64,000 bases of DNA from Pseudomonas profundi (GCF_008638305.1 NZ_VTPZ01000010.1:56732-120731); one strand, 5' to 3'; counted from the stretch's first letter, positions 29,152-39,797 are shown. The notes: generated by a model not told the origin, from the letters alone. Made by a program: numbers and translations.

Positions 29152-30529
29152 CGACGCGCCGACAGTGGAGGTCGACATCAACGCAAACGGAAAACCCGGA
29201 TCCCGCTGGTCGAGGTATGGCGAACTGCTGCGTCAACAGATGCGCAGCAAACTGCTTCGCAATATTCTCACCGTCGTGTCCGGTACGGCCGGCGCCCAGA
29301 TGCTGACGATGCTGTTCATGCCGGTCATAACCCGGCTGTACGGCCCCGAAAGCTATGGTGTGCTCGGGGTGTTCATGGGTGTGGTCATGATGATCGTGCC
29401 CGCCGCCGCGCTGTCCTATCCGATGGCTATTGTGCTGCCCAAAAGCAACACCGATGCGGGGGCGGTGGTCAGGCTGTCTCTGTTGATTGCTGTAGGCATG
29501 GCCGCTCTATCAGCCGTGCTGTTGTATGGATTCGGGGCGCCGCTGGTAGCGAAGATGGGCGTGGAGGAGATCACGCCTTTTCTGATGCTGCTGCCGCTGA
29601 CCATGTTCTTCGGCGCTGCTCTGGAAATTGCGCAACAGTGGCTGATCCGTCATCAACTGTTTCGTATTACGGCCAAGGTGGCCATCGCGCATTCGCTGCT
29701 GCACAACCTCATTCGTAGCGCGGCGGGCTGGATCCATGCCTCGGCCGCTGTTCTGGTTTTCACAACTGCGCTCGGTCCGCTTCTACATGCGTTGATGTTG
29801 CTGTTTGGCATTCGACGTGGCAGCAAAACCGGCGGGGATGATGATTCGGCTGGCAAGCAGACAGGAGTGGACCAGACCCTTGCCGTAGCCAGGCGCTACA
29901 GCGACTTCCCGCTGTTCCGCGCGCCGCAGATGTTCATCAACACGGTTTCCCAGAACTTGCCGACGCTGGTTCTCGCGGCCTATTTCGGACCAGCCGCTGC
30001 GGGCTACTTCACGCTGTGCAAACAGGCGTTGAGCATGCCGACACATTTGATCGGCAAATCTGTGGCGGACGTTTATTACCCAAAAATCACCCAGGCCATT
30101 CACCGCCAGGAACCCATCACAGCGATGTTGATGAAGGCAGTGGCCGGGCTGGCAATCGTTGGGCTGGTTCCCTTTGGCATTGTGTTCTTTTTCGGACCAT
30201 GGATGTTTGCGCTGGTGTTTGGTTCCGCCTGGGAATCAGCAGGTGAGTTTGCACGCTGGCTGGCGCTGGCCGAATACGCCATTTTTATCAGCCGACCATG
30301 CACTGTAGCCTTCCCCGCCCTGTCCATGCAGCGATTGTCTCTGGTGTTTGAAATTGTCAGCACCGCGCTGCGCATCGGTGCGCTATTCATTGGTGCCGCA
30401 CTGCTGGAAGATTCGCTGAGCACGGTAATCGCCTTTACCTTTGCCAGTATTGCCATCTACCTGTGCCTGATTGCACTGACGGCTGTTGAATCGCGCCGAA
30501 GGTTTGCCCGGGGGTACCGCAATGCCTGA
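29144..30529 (+). CDS. Lipopolysaccharide/oligosaccharide flippase (Wzx-like, MOP superfamily)
   Basis: A 461-residue inner-membrane protein with about 12 helices of the polysaccharide synthesis (PST) family; it would turn the undecaprenyl-linked repeat unit to the periplasmic face. Seen: GTAGAQMLTMLFMPVITRLYGPESYG in the first helix pair, and FRAPQMFINTVSQNLPTLVLAAYFGPAAAGYF in the seventh-helix region. The ATG at 29144 overlaps the ugd end by eight bases; a start at MRSKLLRN, about 32 codons later, would also give a full flippase. Confidence 0.9.
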   Translation: MPNDAPTVEVDINANGKPGSRWSRYGELLRQQMRSKLLRNILTVVSGTAGAQMLTMLFMPVITRLYGPESYGVLGVFMGVVMMIVPAAALSYPMAIVLPKSNTDAGAVVRLSLLIAVGMAALSAVLLYGFGAPLVAKMGVEEITPFLMLLPLTMFFGAALEIAQQWLIRHQLFRITAKVAIAHSLLHNLIRSAAGWIHASAAVLVFTTALGPLLHALMLLFGIRRGSKTGGDDDSAGKQTGVDQTLAVARRYSDFPLFRAPQMFINTVSQNLPTLVLAAYFGPAAAGYFTLCKQALSMPTHLIGKSVADVYYPKITQAIHRQEPITAMLMKAVAGLAIVGLVPFGIVFFFGPWMFALVFGSAWESAGEFARWLALAEYAIFISRPCTVAFPALSMQRLSLVFEIVSTALRIGALFIGAALLEDSLSTVIAFTFASIAIYLCLIALTAVESRRRFARGYRNA

Positions 30530-30583
30530 TTGCCTCACCGGTTCACCTCTATCAATTTTCCTCAACTCTGGTTGTGAGACGTT

Positions 30584-31744
30584 ATGCCTCTGAATTTGCC
30601 TACCATTATTGTCATCGGGTACAACCGCCCCAAGAGTCTGAGCCGATTGCTGAGCTCGCTGCGCAAGGCGCATTTTCCACCGGGCAACGTGCGGCTGGTC
30701 ATCAGCCTGGATAACTCCGGTATGGAAGAACCGCGCGAGGTTGCGGAAGACTTCGATTGGCCGTTTGGCGAAAAGCGCATCATCGCTCACAAGACTCGCC
30801 TCGGACTACGACAGCATGTACTCAGCTGTGGCGATCTGACCGAGGAATACGGCGATGTCATCATCCTTGAGGATGATCTTTTCGCTTCGCCGTACTTCTA
30901 CCAATACACTACGGCGGCCCTCGGCTCTTACGCGGATGACGCGAATATCGCCGGGATAAGCCTGTACAGCCAGCAGTTCAACCAGACCGCAAATCTTCCT
31001 TTTACGCCTGTCGATAACGGAAATGCCGACGTCTACTTCATGCAGCTAGCGGCATCCTGGGGGCAGGCCTGGTCGCGGTCACACTGGGTTGGCTTCCGCG
31101 CGTGGATGGAGAAAAACGGCACGGATATCGCTCACATCGACAACATCCCTGCGGATATCCGCAGCTGGCCTGAATCGTCGTGGTTGAAGCTCTACAACGC
31201 TTACATCATTTCGCGGAACAAGTTCTTCGTGTATCCGTACCGGTCGCTCACCACGAACTTTGGCGACCCGGGGCAGCATTTCAATATCGCGTCGTCGCGC
31301 TTCCAGGTGGCCATACAACAGCAGAACATTGATTACCAGTTCGCCCCTCTTGAAAGCAGCCTGGCCAAGTATGATGCGTTCTGCGAACTGCTCCCTGAAA
31401 GCGTGAAAAAACAGAATGAAAGGCTCGCCGCCTACGACTTCACCGTAAACCTCTACGGTTGCAAGGATTGCCGCAGCGGGTTGCAGCTGACTCGTACCGG
31501 TCAGAAAGGATTATTCAATTTCAGCTTATCTATGAAACCCATGGAGCTCAGCGTCATGCATGACATAGAGGGCGACGGCATTGCCCTGATCGATTCTGCC
31601 GAACTGAATAGCGCCAGCCTGACCACCCCGAAAACCGAATACGACATGTACCGCTTTTTCTACAAGTTTCCGTCGGTGCAGGTCATTCTCTTCGGCTTTC
31701 GCGAGCGCGTTCAAATCCTGCTTCGCAGCGCCAGATCACGATAA
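30584..31744 (+). CDS. Glycosyltransferase with GT-A (GT2-like) fold
   Basis: A 386-residue cytoplasmic enzyme. The N-terminus PTIIVIGYNRPKSLSRLL is the nucleotide-binding start of a GT-A fold, and EDD at 96-98 (VIILEDDLF) is the metal-binding DxD equivalent. The large C-terminal part (about 230-386) has no evident transferase motif and may recognise the acceptor. Sugar specificity cannot be read. It resembles sugar transferases with a GNT-I-like arrangement. It stands 54 bases after the flippase. Confidence 0.82.
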   Translation: MPLNLPTIIVIGYNRPKSLSRLLSSLRKAHFPPGNVRLVISLDNSGMEEPREVAEDFDWPFGEKRIIAHKTRLGLRQHVLSCGDLTEEYGDVIILEDDLFASPYFYQYTTAALGSYADDANIAGISLYSQQFNQTANLPFTPVDNGNADVYFMQLAASWGQAWSRSHWVGFRAWMEKNGTDIAHIDNIPADIRSWPESSWLKLYNAYIISRNKFFVYPYRSLTTNFGDPGQHFNIASSRFQVAIQQQNIDYQFAPLESSLAKYDAFCELLPESVKKQNERLAAYDFTVNLYGCKDCRSGLQLTRTGQKGLFNFSLSMKPMELSVMHDIEGDGIALIDSAELNSASLTTPKTEYDMYRFFYKFPSVQVILFGFRERVQILLRSARSR

Positions 31745-31803
31745 ACGACTACCCGATTCAAACGAATCCAACTCATTGCAATTACGACCGGAGTGTCAAA
31801 TAA

Positions 31804-32928
31804 ATGGAACGCAAAAAGGCTTTAATCACGGGTATCACCGGACAGGATGGCTCTTACCTCGCAGAGTTTCTGCTCGAGAAAGGCTATGAAGTCCACGGGA
31901 TCAAGCGTCGGGCTTCGCTGTTCAACACCCAGCGCGTCGATCACATCTATCAGGACCCGCATGTTGAGAACAAAAACTTCGTGCTACACTACGGCGACCT
32001 GTCGGATTCGTCCAACCTGACTCGTATCCTGCAGGAAGTGCAGCCCGATGAGGTCTACAACCTCGGCGCTCAGTCCCACGTAGCCGTCAGCTTCGAAGCG
32101 CCGGAATACACCGCCGATGTCGATGCCATGGGTACTCTGCGCATCCTCGAGGCGATCCGCCTGCTGGGCCTGGAGAAGAAGACCCGCTTTTATCAGGCGT
32201 CTACCTCAGAGCTCTATGGCCTGGTGCAGGAAACGCCGCAGAAGGAAACCACGCCTTTCTACCCGCGTTCGCCCTACGCTGTTGCCAAGCTGTATGCCTA
32301 CTGGATCACCGTGAACTACCGCGAAGCCTATGGCATGTATGCCTGCAACGGCATCCTGTTCAATCATGAGTCGCCCCGCCGCGGCGAAACCTTCGTCACA
32401 CGCAAGATCACCCGCGGCATGGCCAACATCGCCCAGGGCCTGGAAAGCTGCCTGTACATGGGTAACATCGATTCGCTACGTGACTGGGGTCATGCCAAGG
32501 ACTACGTGCGTATGCAGTGGATGATGCTGCAGCAGGACCAACCCGAAGATTTCGTGATCGCCACTGGTGTGCAGTATTCAGTGCGCGAATTCATCAGCTG
32601 GTCCGCCGCCGAACTGGGCATCAAGCTGCGCTTCGAAGGCACCGGTGTGGACGAGCAGGCCATCGTCGAAAGCGTCGAAGGCGATCAAGCGCCGGGCGTC
32701 AAGGTGGGTGATGTGCTGATGCGTGTCGATCCGCGCTACTTCCGTCCGGCCGAAGTGGAGACCCTGCTGGGTGATCCGACCAAGGCCAAGACCAAGCTGG
32801 GCTGGACGCCTGAAATCACTGTTCAGGAAATGTGCGCCGAGATGGTCCGCGAAGATCTCAAGGTAGCCAAGCGTCACGCCCTGCTCAAAGAACATGGCCA
32901 CGACATCCCGGTCACCGTGGAGGGTTGA
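31804..32928 (+). CDS. gmd: GDP-mannose 4,6-dehydratase
   Basis: A 374-residue Gmd. It converts GDP-mannose to GDP-4-keto-6-deoxymannose, the first step to GDP-L-fucose. Short-chain dehydrogenase features: [14 protein letters not shown] (10-23), the catalytic Tyr158-xxx-Lys162 (SPYAVAKLY), and QASTSELYG for the catalytic Ser/Thr. [18 protein letters not shown] is the family signature. Length is the family norm. fcl begins two bases after its stop. Confidence 0.98.
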   Translation: MERKKALITGITGQDGSYLAEFLLEKGYEVHGIKRRASLFNTQRVDHIYQDPHVENKNFVLHYGDLSDSSNLTRILQEVQPDEVYNLGAQSHVAVSFEAPEYTADVDAMGTLRILEAIRLLGLEKKTRFYQASTSELYGLVQETPQKETTPFYPRSPYAVAKLYAYWITVNYREAYGMYACNGILFNHESPRRGETFVTRKITRGMANIAQGLESCLYMGNIDSLRDWGHAKDYVRMQWMMLQQDQPEDFVIATGVQYSVREFISWSAAELGIKLRFEGTGVDEQAIVESVEGDQAPGVKVGDVLMRVDPRYFRPAEVETLLGDPTKAKTKLGWTPEITVQEMCAEMVREDLKVAKRHALLKEHGHDIPVTVEG

Positions 32929-32930
32929 GT

Positions 32931-33905
32931 ATGCAACAGGATCTCGACCAGCGAGTCTTCGTGGCGGGACACCGGGGCATGGTCGGCTCAGCCATCGTGC
33001 GCCGGCTGGAGGCCCTCGGTTATCGCAACATCATCACCCGCAGCCGGCAGGAGCTAGATCTGCTCAGTCAGGCGGCGGTGAGTGCGTTCTTTGCGGAAGA
33101 ACGCATCGACCAGGTCTACCTGGCTGCGGCCAAGGTCGGCGGCATTCACGCCAACAACAGCTATCCGGCAGAATTCATCTACGAGAATCTGATGATCGAA
33201 GCCAACATCATCCATGCCGCACATGCCAATGATGTTCAGCGGTTGCTGTTTCTCGGCTCGTCGTGCATCTATCCCAAGAATGCCGACCAGCCGATGCGCG
33301 AGGAAGCCCTGCTGACCGGCGTGCTGGAGCCGACCAACGAGCCCTATGCCATCGCCAAGATCGCCGGCATCAAGCTCTGCGAAAGCTACAACCGTCAGTA
33401 CGGTCGGGACTACCGCAGCGTCATGCCGACCAATCTGTACGGCCCGCATGACAACTATCACCCGGAAAACAGCCACGTCATCCCCGCCCTGCTGCGTCGT
33501 TTCCATGAAGCGGCCCAGCGTGGCGACGAGGAAGTCGTGGTCTGGGGCAGCGGTACGCCAATGCGTGAGTTTCTGCATGTGGACGATATGGCCGCCGCCA
33601 GTGTCCACGTGATGAATCTGGATAGCAGCACCTATCAGCAGCATACCCAGCCCATGCTGTCGCACATCAATGTGGGCACCGGTCAGGATTGCACCATCCG
33701 CGAATTGGCTGAAACCATCAGCCAGGTGACCGGATTCCAGGGTCGCCTGACTTTTGATGCCAGCAAGCCCGACGGCACGCCGCGCAAACTGATGGATGTG
33801 TCGCGCCTGGCAGCGCTGGGCTGGAACGCACAGATCGGGCTGGAAGATGGCCTGCGGGATGCGTACAGCTGGTTTGTAGAGCACATGGACGAGGCGCGTG
33901 GCTGA
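32931..33905 (+). CDS. fcl: GDP-L-fucose synthase
   Basis: A 324-residue Fcl/WcaG. It epimerises and reduces the Gmd product to GDP-L-fucose with NADPH. It has the [10 protein letters not shown] dinucleotide loop (13-22), the SSCIYP motif (110-115) and catalytic Tyr139-xxx-Lys143 ([11 protein letters not shown]); [18 protein letters not shown] sequence is also present. The ATG at 32931 gives the correct terminus; an upstream frame overlaps gmd in another phase and is rejected. Coupled with gmd and gmm. Confidence 0.97.
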   Translation: MQQDLDQRVFVAGHRGMVGSAIVRRLEALGYRNIITRSRQELDLLSQAAVSAFFAEERIDQVYLAAAKVGGIHANNSYPAEFIYENLMIEANIIHAAHANDVQRLLFLGSSCIYPKNADQPMREEALLTGVLEPTNEPYAIAKIAGIKLCESYNRQYGRDYRSVMPTNLYGPHDNYHPENSHVIPALLRRFHEAAQRGDEEVVVWGSGTPMREFLHVDDMAAASVHVMNLDSSTYQQHTQPMLSHINVGTGQDCTIRELAETISQVTGFQGRLTFDASKPDGTPRKLMDVSRLAALGWNAQIGLEDGLRDAYSWFVEHMDEARG

Positions 33906-33906
33906 T

Positions 33907-34359
33907 ATGTTTCTCGAAGCGGACGCCTTTCGATCAATAGTTGCCAGCACGCCGCTGGTTTCGATTGACCTGATCGTGCAAAACCAGAGCGACGAGATCC
34001 TCCTGGGCCAGCGGTTGAACCGCCCGGCCCAGGGATGCTGGTTCGTTCCAGGCGGTCGTATCTACAAGAATGAAAATCTCGATGCCGCTTTCAGACGACT
34101 GACTGAAACCGAATTGGGACAGACATTCTGCCGTGAAAGCGCCACTCTGCTTGGCATATTCGAACATTTTTATAGTGACAGTGTGTTTGGTGACACTCCT
34201 GACACCCATTATGTAGTGGTAGCCTACGCCTTGAAATTGTCGTCCGGGAGCGAACTGCAGCCGCCAGCAATCCAACATGACCTTTACCGATGGTGGTCAA
34301 GGCCGGACATGCTGGCCTCGGATGAGGTTCATGTGCACACCAAGGCCTATATAGCCTGA
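33907..34359 (+). CDS. gmm: GDP-mannose mannosyl hydrolase (Nudix)
   Basis: A 150-residue Gmm/WcaH. It hydrolyses GDP-mannose or GDP-glucose to GDP and sugar and may tune the GDP-mannose pool. The Nudix-type segment GGRIYKNENLDAAFRRLTETELG departs from the standard box in the way known for this family; NRPAQGCWFVPGGR and THYVVVAY match Gmm closely. ATG at 33907 (MFLEADAF) is chosen over a GTG three codons earlier. It overlaps nothing but begins one base after fcl, as in colanic-acid clusters. Confidence 0.93.
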   Translation: MFLEADAFRSIVASTPLVSIDLIVQNQSDEILLGQRLNRPAQGCWFVPGGRIYKNENLDAAFRRLTETELGQTFCRESATLLGIFEHFYSDSVFGDTPDTHYVVVAYALKLSSGSELQPPAIQHDLYRWWSRPDMLASDEVHVHTKAYIA

Positions 34360-34484
34360 TTCACTGATCCCGGCCGACATATGGCGGGGAACTTATTGCC
34401 GGCATCAGGGCCAAATTCTGTTGTCGAACGGCTGCTCGATCCCCGCAGCCGCGACCAGCCTCAACACAGAAAGGGAAATCGCCA

Positions 34485-35768
34485 TTGCTCAAGCAATTGC
34501 TTGCATACAGGAACCTGCTTTTCATTCTTATTCTGTTGAACTCGGAAGTCTTTTTCCTGACTGACGATAAGAAAGCTGGCATCCCCTTTCTACGTGAACT
34601 GTATCTGCTCGGTGTTATCGCTGCTGCGGGCGCGCTGTTTGTAACCTGGCGGCGGGTCTATCAATCGAAAACCGCCCTCTGGATCGTGTTCCTCGGGCTG
34701 CTTTTACCCGTGTCGTCAGCCGTTCTCGCCAACCTCAACTACGGACAGCCTCTGGTCTACGGTCTGCTCGAAGAACGCCGCAGCTTCATGTGGTTGAGCT
34801 TTTTTGTCGCGTTGCTGCTGCTGATAAAGACGGCGCCTAGCCAGAAGCACCTTGAGAAGTATTTCCTGTACTCCGCGCTCTTCGCGACGTTCATCGGCTT
34901 CATGTACTACCTCAGCATCATCCCCGATAACGCGTCGGTTTCCTTCGCCAAGGATGAGGTTGACTGGGGTAACAATCCGCTACGACCCAACCGTTACCGT
35001 ATAGGCTCGGGTTACGTCACAATCGCGGTATTCATGTTGCTGTATCAGCTCAAGGAAAAACTGTCGGTCGGTAAACTGGCGCTGGTTCTGTATTTTGCTG
35101 CCTATCTCTGGCTGGTGATCCAGACCCGCGGCACCATGGTTATCTGGGCGCTGGCGGCACTCTGGATCTTCCGCAACCGTATCGACTCGATGATCAAGGT
35201 CGGTGCGATGGCGGGGCTGATACTGGTCGCTTCGTTCTTCCTGATTCCTGAATTCTGGGCCGAGCAGATAGAGCGGTTCAACCTGCTGTTCGAGGAAGCG
35301 ACCACCGGCCCTGGGGTACGGGACAACACCATCGCCACGATCCTGCAGGCGATCAAGGAGAATAACTACATCGGCAAGGGCGCGTTGTCGCTGCAGTGGA
35401 ACGAAGGCTTCCACTCGCTATATAACCCGCATTTTTACCTCTCGGATGTCGGGATCGTCGGGGTCTACCATCGTTACGGCTTCCTGACTCCGTTTATTGC
35501 CGTCATCTTCTATGGCATGTACCTGCGCATAATGAGTCGCTGCAAGCACAAGGGCGATCTGCTCGCAGCCTTCCAGCTGAGCTTCATGTTCAGCATGTTC
35601 AATATGTTGCTGTCCAATTCCATCATGTACGGAGGGGATATGCTGGGCATTACAACCGCTTGCTTCCTCTATTACTCCAAGGTGCAAGCAACCGAAACTA
35701 CGTCGCCTCGACAATTCAACCGGGTGAGCAATGGTCCACTTCAGTATCGTAACTATAAATTGGAATAA
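34485..35768 (+). CDS. Polysaccharide polymerase candidate (Wzy-like membrane protein)
   Basis: A 427-residue protein with about 10-11 membrane helices and one larger periplasmic loop (about 145-180 and 255-300). It has no strong family signature beyond a general O-antigen polymerase/ligase pattern. Position between gmm and glycosyltransferases, after a flippase, makes it the best Wzy candidate; it would join repeat units in the periplasm. The start is TTG at 34485 with AAGGGA eight bases upstream. It overlaps the next gene by 38 bases. A second polymerase/ligase-type protein lies at 41875-43302. Confidence 0.72.
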   Translation: MLKQLLAYRNLLFILILLNSEVFFLTDDKKAGIPFLRELYLLGVIAAAGALFVTWRRVYQSKTALWIVFLGLLLPVSSAVLANLNYGQPLVYGLLEERRSFMWLSFFVALLLLIKTAPSQKHLEKYFLYSALFATFIGFMYYLSIIPDNASVSFAKDEVDWGNNPLRPNRYRIGSGYVTIAVFMLLYQLKEKLSVGKLALVLYFAAYLWLVIQTRGTMVIWALAALWIFRNRIDSMIKVGAMAGLILVASFFLIPEFWAEQIERFNLLFEEATTGPGVRDNTIATILQAIKENNYIGKGALSLQWNEGFHSLYNPHFYLSDVGIVGVYHRYGFLTPFIAVIFYGMYLRIMSRCKHKGDLLAAFQLSFMFSMFNMLLSNSIMYGGDMLGITTACFLYYSKVQATETTSPRQFNRVSNGPLQYRNYKLE

Positions 35769-36504
35769 CCTGGCTGGTCTCAAGGAGACCTACCAGAGTG
35801 TTGTCCGGCAGTCCCATCGTAACTTTACCTGGATCGTTATCGATGGTGCGTCCAATGATGGAGCGGTCGAATGGCTTGGACACATCAACGATCCGCAGGC
35901 GGATATCACATCCGAGCCGGACAAGGGTCTGTATGACGCCATGAACAAGGGACTGGTCAAAGGTTCGGCGCTGCCCGGCTATACGATCTTCCTGAACAGT
36001 GGTGACATGCTGTATGACGAAACCGTACTGGAAAAGGTCGCCGCAGCCGTCGAACAAGCAGAAGTCCGTCCTAAATTCATCTATGGCGACTTCTATCTGC
36101 GCACCGGTAGCCGCAAGCTCATCAAATCGTTAGCCAAACCGATCGACAAGCTGTTTATCGGCATGCCCTCGAGCCACCAGGCAATGTATTTCGAAAATGA
36201 GCATCTGAGTACCGTACGTTTTCGCGACGATTACAAACTGTCGGCTGACTACTGCATGATCATTGAATTCACCAACGGTATCGAGAAGCCGCGCGAAGTG
36301 TTGCAGCTTGCCGAGCCGTTGTGCATCTTCGATTTGACTGGCGTTTCCGAACAGCGGCGGTTTGCGGCCATCAAAGAGGATGTGCACATCCGCAGGCGCT
36401 TCCTCAAGCTGTCCTCGTTCAAAAACTACGTTCTGTATGGATTGCATTACATCCATGCCCACATCAAGTCGATCAAGGCCGCATTGGACAAGCGGGCGGC
36501 CTGA
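35731..36504 (+). CDS. Family 2 glycosyltransferase (WcaE-like)
   Basis: A 257-residue GT2 enzyme. The N-terminus FSIVTINWNNLAGLKETYQS, the IDGASNDGAVEWL loop and the SEPDKGLYDAMNKGL motif are characteristic of WcaE-type colanic-acid transferases and relatives; NSGDMLYD supplies the DxD-like site (about 89-96). It is soluble, working at the inner face of the membrane. Acceptor and donor are not known; a GDP-fucose or UDP-sugar donor is possible. It starts inside the end of the polymerase gene. Confidence 0.9.
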   Translation: MVHFSIVTINWNNLAGLKETYQSVVRQSHRNFTWIVIDGASNDGAVEWLGHINDPQADITSEPDKGLYDAMNKGLVKGSALPGYTIFLNSGDMLYDETVLEKVAAAVEQAEVRPKFIYGDFYLRTGSRKLIKSLAKPIDKLFIGMPSSHQAMYFENEHLSTVRFRDDYKLSADYCMIIEFTNGIEKPREVLQLAEPLCIFDLTGVSEQRRFAAIKEDVHIRRRFLKLSSFKNYVLYGLHYIHAHIKSIKAALDKRAA

Positions 36505-36564
36505 ACGCAGTCAATTCACAGAATGCGCATTTGTAGGCTGTTTTCAGATGCCAGGGAGGTTGCA

Positions 36565-37311
36565 TTGAAAGCTTTTGATATTGAATTCTACGAAGGCTCC
36601 GAGGAACAGCTGGTCGACGAAATCCGGACGACCAGCCAGGAAGACTTCAGTTATATCGTCACCCCCAATGTCAATCATGTCGTTCAACTCAAGGATGACA
36701 GGCAACTGCGCGCCGCCTATGACCAGGCCAGCCATCGAATATGCGATAGCCGCGTCCTGCTCCCCTTCCTGAAGATCTGCAATCTGGATCTCCAGGAGGC
36801 CATACCTGGCAGTACGCTGACCGCGCGTCTCATACACCTGGCCGACCAGCTGAACTGGAAGGTCTGCGTGGTCGGCTGTGAAGCAAATAACATGATGCTA
36901 CTGCGGGAAAAATTTCCCGGTATCACTTTTTATCACCACTACCCTCCCATGGGCTTCATCAAGGACGAACAGGCTACTGCGGCCTGTCTGGATTTTATCG
37001 TTGATCACCCAGCACAACTGGTGGTGTTCGCGCTGGGTTGTCCAACCCAGGAAATATTGGCGCAGAAAGTTTTCCAAACTGGCAGGGCCAAGGGCGTTGG
37101 TCTCTGTGTTGGCGGCTCGCTTAACTTCCTGTCCGGAGCGGTGCCACGGGCACCCGAATGGGTTCAGAAGCTTTATCTCGAATGGCTGCACCGCATCTGC
37201 AGCGAACCGCGCCGACTGACCGGGCGTTACGCACGCGACGGCGTCCGGTTTATTCCCATACTCGTCAAGCAGCTCAGAACCAAACAGCCGCTATCATATA
37301 AAGGAGCTTAG
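36565..37311 (+). CDS. WecG/TagA/CpsF family (GT26) glycosyltransferase
   Basis: A 248-residue GT26 enzyme that would add a hexose, hexosamine or uronic sugar to a lipid-linked acceptor. Family motifs: [10 protein letters not shown] near the start, ALGCPTQE (about 154-161), [18 protein letters not shown] and [18 protein letters not shown] near the end. I chose a TTG start at 36565 because GGGAGG lies six bases before it; an ATG 14 codons earlier (36523) is possible. The next gene, manC, starts two bases after its stop. It is one of two GT26 genes in the locus. Confidence 0.9.
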   Translation: MKAFDIEFYEGSEEQLVDEIRTTSQEDFSYIVTPNVNHVVQLKDDRQLRAAYDQASHRICDSRVLLPFLKICNLDLQEAIPGSTLTARLIHLADQLNWKVCVVGCEANNMMLLREKFPGITFYHHYPPMGFIKDEQATAACLDFIVDHPAQLVVFALGCPTQEILAQKVFQTGRAKGVGLCVGGSLNFLSGAVPRAPEWVQKLYLEWLHRICSEPRRLTGRYARDGVRFIPILVKQLRTKQPLSYKGA

Positions 37312-37313
37312 AA

Positions 37314-38750
37314 ATGATCCCCATCATCATGTCGGGCGGCACCGGCTCACGCCTTTGGCCGCTCTCGCGCCAGCTGAATCCCAAGCAATTCTTGCCGCTC
37401 GCGGATGACTCGCTGTCAATGCTGCAAGCCACGATCAACCGCCTGGATGGCCTTGATATCCAGCTGCCAAGACTGATCTGTAACGAAGAACATCGATTCC
37501 TTGCCGCAGAACAAATGCGCAAGTTGAAGATGGAAGAGGCGCCCATCCTGCTCGAGCCGGTCGGCCGCAATACCGCCCCGGCAGTAGCGCTTGCGGCACT
37601 GCAAGCAGTTGCCGATGGTGATGATCCAGTGCTTCTGATTCTGGCCGCTGATCACCTGATTCAGGACGAGGCGGGCTTTCGTGAGCGTATCGGCGTCGCT
37701 TTGCCACTTGCCGAAGCGGGCAAGTTGGTCAGCTTTGGTGTGGTGCCCACGCACCCGGAAACAGGCTATGGCTATGTACAGAAAGGCGCGCCTGAGGGGG
37801 ATGGGGGCTACAAGGTGGCCAAGTTCGTCGAGAAACCGGACCTCGATACCGCCAAGGACTACCTGTTATCGGGCGATTTCTACTGGAACAGCGGCATGTT
37901 CATGTTCCGTGCCAGCCGGTATCTGGAAGAGCTGGAAAAATTCCGTCCCGATATCCTCGCCGCCTGTCGCAAGGCCATCAGCGCCAGCAGCCAGGACATG
38001 ATTTTCACGCGTATCGACAAGGAAGCGTTCATCGCCTGCCCTGAAGATTCTATCGACTACGCCGTCATGGAGAAAACCGCCGACGCAGTGGTGGTCCCGC
38101 TGGATGTAGGCTGGAGCGACATTGGTTCCTGGTCCGCGTTGTGGGAAGTCAGCTCGAAGGACGAACAGGGCAACGTCTTCAAAGGTGATGTGCTCAGCGA
38201 TAACACTCAGGGAACCTACGTACACGCCGAACACCGGCTAGTGGCGACCGTAGGCGTCGAGGATCTGGTGATCGTCGAAACCAAGGATGCGGTAATGGTC
38301 GCTCACAAGAGCCAGACCCAGGAAGTCAAACGCATCGTCGAACAGCTCAAGCGCGACGATCGCTGCGAGTATCTCAACCACCGGGAAGTGTATCGGCCCT
38401 GGGGTGTGTATGACTCCATTGACAATGGCCAACGCTATCAGGTCAAGCGCATCACCGTGAAGCCGGGCGCCAAACTGTCGGTGCAGATGCACCACCACCG
38501 CGCCGAGCACTGGATCGTGGTATGCGGTACAGCCCGTGTTACCAATGGTGAAGAGACTTACATGGTCACTGAAAACCAGTCGACCTATATTCCGATCGGT
38601 CAGGTGCATTCACTGGAAAATCCCGGTGTGATTCCGCTTGAACTTATCGAAGTGCAGTCGGGCTCCTATCTCGGGGAAGACGACATCATCCGCTTTGCTG
38701 ACAATTACGGACGCGTGACGGAAGCCGAGACAAAGTCATCCGCTACCTAA
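37314..38750 (+). CDS. manC: Mannose-1-phosphate guanylyltransferase / mannose-6-phosphate isomerase
   Basis: A 478-residue bifunctional enzyme of the AlgA/ManC type, making mannose-6-phosphate from fructose-6-phosphate and GDP-mannose from mannose-1-phosphate and GTP. The N-terminal nucleotidyltransferase has [20 protein letters not shown] (6-25) and FVEKPD; the C-terminal cupin isomerase has [10 protein letters not shown] and the metal site region [23 protein letters not shown] is upstream. It supplies GDP-mannose to gmd. A phosphomannomutase (AlgC type) is not in the window and must be elsewhere. Confidence 0.97.
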   Translation: MIPIIMSGGTGSRLWPLSRQLNPKQFLPLADDSLSMLQATINRLDGLDIQLPRLICNEEHRFLAAEQMRKLKMEEAPILLEPVGRNTAPAVALAALQAVADGDDPVLLILAADHLIQDEAGFRERIGVALPLAEAGKLVSFGVVPTHPETGYGYVQKGAPEGDGGYKVAKFVEKPDLDTAKDYLLSGDFYWNSGMFMFRASRYLEELEKFRPDILAACRKAISASSQDMIFTRIDKEAFIACPEDSIDYAVMEKTADAVVVPLDVGWSDIGSWSALWEVSSKDEQGNVFKGDVLSDNTQGTYVHAEHRLVATVGVEDLVIVETKDAVMVAHKSQTQEVKRIVEQLKRDDRCEYLNHREVYRPWGVYDSIDNGQRYQVKRITVKPGAKLSVQMHHHRAEHWIVVCGTARVTNGEETYMVTENQSTYIPIGQVHSLENPGVIPLELIEVQSGSYLGEDDIIRFADNYGRVTEAETKSSAT

Positions 38751-38811
38751 TCTGGATTCGATAACCCCCGGGCTGCGAATAACAACACCGGGGGACCAAG
38801 GAGCAACTCCA

Positions 38812-39783
38812 ATGAACTATCGAAGTGTCAGCGACCTGGCGAATCTGACTAACAAATACGCAAGCAAGGTGCCTCACGATGTCGACCTCGTTGTAGGGAT
38901 TCCACGCAGCGGTATGCTGGTAGCCAGTATCATTTCTTTGAAGCTGAATCTGCCGCTTACCGACCTTTATTCCTTTCATCGCAACGATGAACTGAAAAAA
39001 GGCAATACACGCACCTACAAGCACGCGCACCTGGCGCATCCCTGGGATGCAAAAAAGATCCTGCTGGTGGATGACAGTATTGCCTCTGGCAATTCCATGC
39101 TGGCTGCGGCTGAAATGGTCAAGTCGGTGTATCAGGGCGCGGTGATTACCATGGCGGCCTTCGCCCAGAAGGAGAACACCGGCAATGTTGATCTGTATTT
39201 CGAAACGGTCGAACAGCCGAGGCTATTCGAGTGGAATATTCTGCACCACAACCTGATGAGGCACGCTTGCCTGGATATTGATGGCGTGTTGTACGTGCAG
39301 CCAGCCGCAGCCGATGTGCACGATAATGAAAGCTGCGCCGCATTTGTCGAAAACGCAACGCCACTATTTACCCCATCGGTACCCGTTGCGCATTTGATTA
39401 CCTGTCGACCGGAGAAATACCGAGCGCAAACGGAGCAATGGCTCGAACGTCATGGTGTCGAATATGGTCAGCTTCACATGCTGAATAGCGCCGGTGAGAC
39501 AGGTGCGAAGGATGACGCCATAACCGCGTTCAAGGCTGATATCTATAATCAGGACCCCCACGCGATATTATTCATCGAGAATGATGAATATACCGCCATG
39601 GATATCATGCGGCTGACCAGCAAACCGGTTTTCTGCATCCAGTCCAATCAGATGTATGCACCGGGTATGAGTCTTCCGGCATTGAAGACACAGGTAATGC
39701 GTAAAAGTCTGACCTTCAGGCGCAAGGCACTCGGCAAACTACGGCGTCTTATGTCTGGGTCCCACCTGCCGACCGAGCCCTGA
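38812..39783 (+). CDS. Phosphoribosyltransferase-HAD two-domain protein
   Basis: A 323-residue protein with two enzyme-like domains. Residues about 10-125 are a type I phosphoribosyltransferase: VVGIPRSG (27-34) and the PRPP loop ILLVDDSIASGNS (83-95). Residues about 148-290 look like a HAD phosphatase: motif I LDIDGVL (154-160), then LITCRPEKYRAQTEQWL as motif II region and the ENDEYTA acidic region late. The tail is basic. Dual-domain ribofuranosyltransferases that use PRPP and then remove the 5-phosphate are known in O-antigen loci; this may be an analogue, though those have a divergent transferase domain. It follows manC by 61 bases. Confidence 0.75.
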   Translation: MNYRSVSDLANLTNKYASKVPHDVDLVVGIPRSGMLVASIISLKLNLPLTDLYSFHRNDELKKGNTRTYKHAHLAHPWDAKKILLVDDSIASGNSMLAAAEMVKSVYQGAVITMAAFAQKENTGNVDLYFETVEQPRLFEWNILHHNLMRHACLDIDGVLYVQPAAADVHDNESCAAFVENATPLFTPSVPVAHLITCRPEKYRAQTEQWLERHGVEYGQLHMLNSAGETGAKDDAITAFKADIYNQDPHAILFIENDEYTAMDIMRLTSKPVFCIQSNQMYAPGMSLPALKTQVMRKSLTFRRKALGKLRRLMSGSHLPTEP

Positions 39784-39797
39784 CAGCTGTTCAGGCC

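Noticed and set aside
32832..32930. Extended N-terminus for GDP-L-fucose synthase
   Set aside because: The extra 33 codons overlap gmd in another phase and read as low-complexity basic sequence; ATG at 32931 gives the conserved terminus.
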